Under the pieces are notes generated by a model. The model searched no databases, had not been told where the DNA came from, and worked only from the letters and a program-made list of their open reading frames with translations. The translations under genes and the position numbers were made by a program. Shown here in pieces: positions 55,418-55,629 of a DNA stretch of 55,629 nucleotides; position 1 is the stretch's first letter; each line of letters starts with the position of its first letter. The DNA is from a virus. Where the stretch lies: the IMG/VR virus record IMGVR_UViG_3300047471_000175, positions 1-55,629 of that record; one strand, given 5' to 3'.

Positions 55418-55479
55418 AGGGGATTTGTTAGGGATTTTCTCTATCAATCGGAAATGCCATTATGGCACGACATTATGAC

Positions 55480-55525
55480 TGCAAACCGGCGCAACCGCGA
55501 TGCAAACCGCTGCAAACCGTTGCAC
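55480..55525 (+). repeat. Helically phased iterons TGCAAACCG
   Basis: TGCAAACCG occurs at 55480-55488, 55501-55509 and 55511-55519. A degenerate copy (CGCAACCG, 55490-55497) and a partial one (TGCACGG, 55521-55527) fill the gaps, giving a period of 10-11 bases, about one helical turn. All copies would present to one face of the DNA, typical of replication iterons or cooperative operators. They follow the GGACACC inverted repeat. Confidence 0.7.
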
Positions 55526-55629
55526 GGAAAATCGCCAAACGGCTTTTCGGAGTTTCCAAGTAAAACTATGCCCTCGAAATACCCTATGAAGTAATTTGAA
55601 ATGCGTTTTGTCCGGGCTCTGCGCCCTCC

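Noticed and set aside
55391-55594. 67-residue frame with GTG start in the right non-coding region
   Set aside because: It starts inside the right arm of the inverted repeat and runs through the iterons, whose repetition explains its Asn-Arg pattern; no ribosome site.
1-55629. Integrase, CI-like repressor with operators, transposase, CRISPR array or rRNA
   Set aside because: I looked for these and saw no catalytic motifs, regular spacer arrays or conserved rRNA segments.
1-55629. Terminal direct repeats between the two window ends
   Set aside because: The first and last bases show no obvious shared sequence; a gpA-type terminase suggests cos ends elsewhere, near 38-39 kb, but I could not identify a cos site by eye.

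Overview
The window looks like a complete or nearly complete genome of a tailed, lambda-morphology siphovirus (about 55.6 kb, GC-rich) that infects an alphaproteobacterium. The host inference rests mainly on a GapR/DUF2312-type protein (a family known essentially from Alphaproteobacteria and their phages), plus GC content and the style of many small proteins. No integrase, excisionase, transposase, CI-type repressor or CRISPR array was recognised. A lone ParB-like protein without a visible ParA leaves open a plasmid-like lifestyle.

Layout. (1) 1-394: non-coding leader with an AT-rich palindrome and a strong sigma70-type promoter. (2) 395-11000, + strand: about 29 tightly packed small genes, joined mostly by ATGA overlaps. 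They include the GapR-like and ParB-like proteins, several zinc-binding proteins, a dCTP deaminase, a tandem HTH gene pair, a SLOG protein and ThyX. (3) 11001-11136: convergent boundary with a 13-bp-stem hairpin. (4) 11137-52307, - strand, read right to left: recombination/replication (DUF2800 nuclease, tRNA-Thr, DUF2815 ssDNA-binding protein, family A DNA polymerase), nucleotide metabolism and accessory enzymes (MazG-like, cupin, MT-A70 methylase, DUF1643, VRR-NUC, phosphoribosyltransferase, SNF2-like helicase, B12-type ribonucleotide reductase), then terminase, gpW, portal, protease/scaffold, decoration protein, capsid, tail tube, G/GT chaperones, tape measure, tail tip, fibres, endolysin and a membrane-protein/lipoprotein lysis cassette. 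(5) 52308-52425: divergent promoter region. (6) 52426-55280, + strand: a small protein and an 846-aa primase-polymerase/helicase. (7) 55281-55629: non-coding, with a 30-bp inverted repeat built of GGACACC heptamers and phased TGCAAACCG iterons, the best candidate for a replication origin.

If the ends join, the + genes at 52426-55280 and 395-11000 form one rightward arm, opposed to one leftward arm. The whole genome would then be two transcription arms diverging at about 52.3-52.4 kb and converging at about 11.0 kb. The metabolic genes sketch a phage-run thymidylate route: class II RNR, dCTP deaminase, an NTP pyrophosphohydrolase and ThyX. Seven protein-coding features are too short or too hidden for simple ORF calling: small genes at 5947-6096, 34180-34272, 43808-43942 and 46700-46858, the -1 frame GT extension at 27403-27747, the nested scaffold at 32807-33286 and the TTG-started lipoprotein at 11698-11976.
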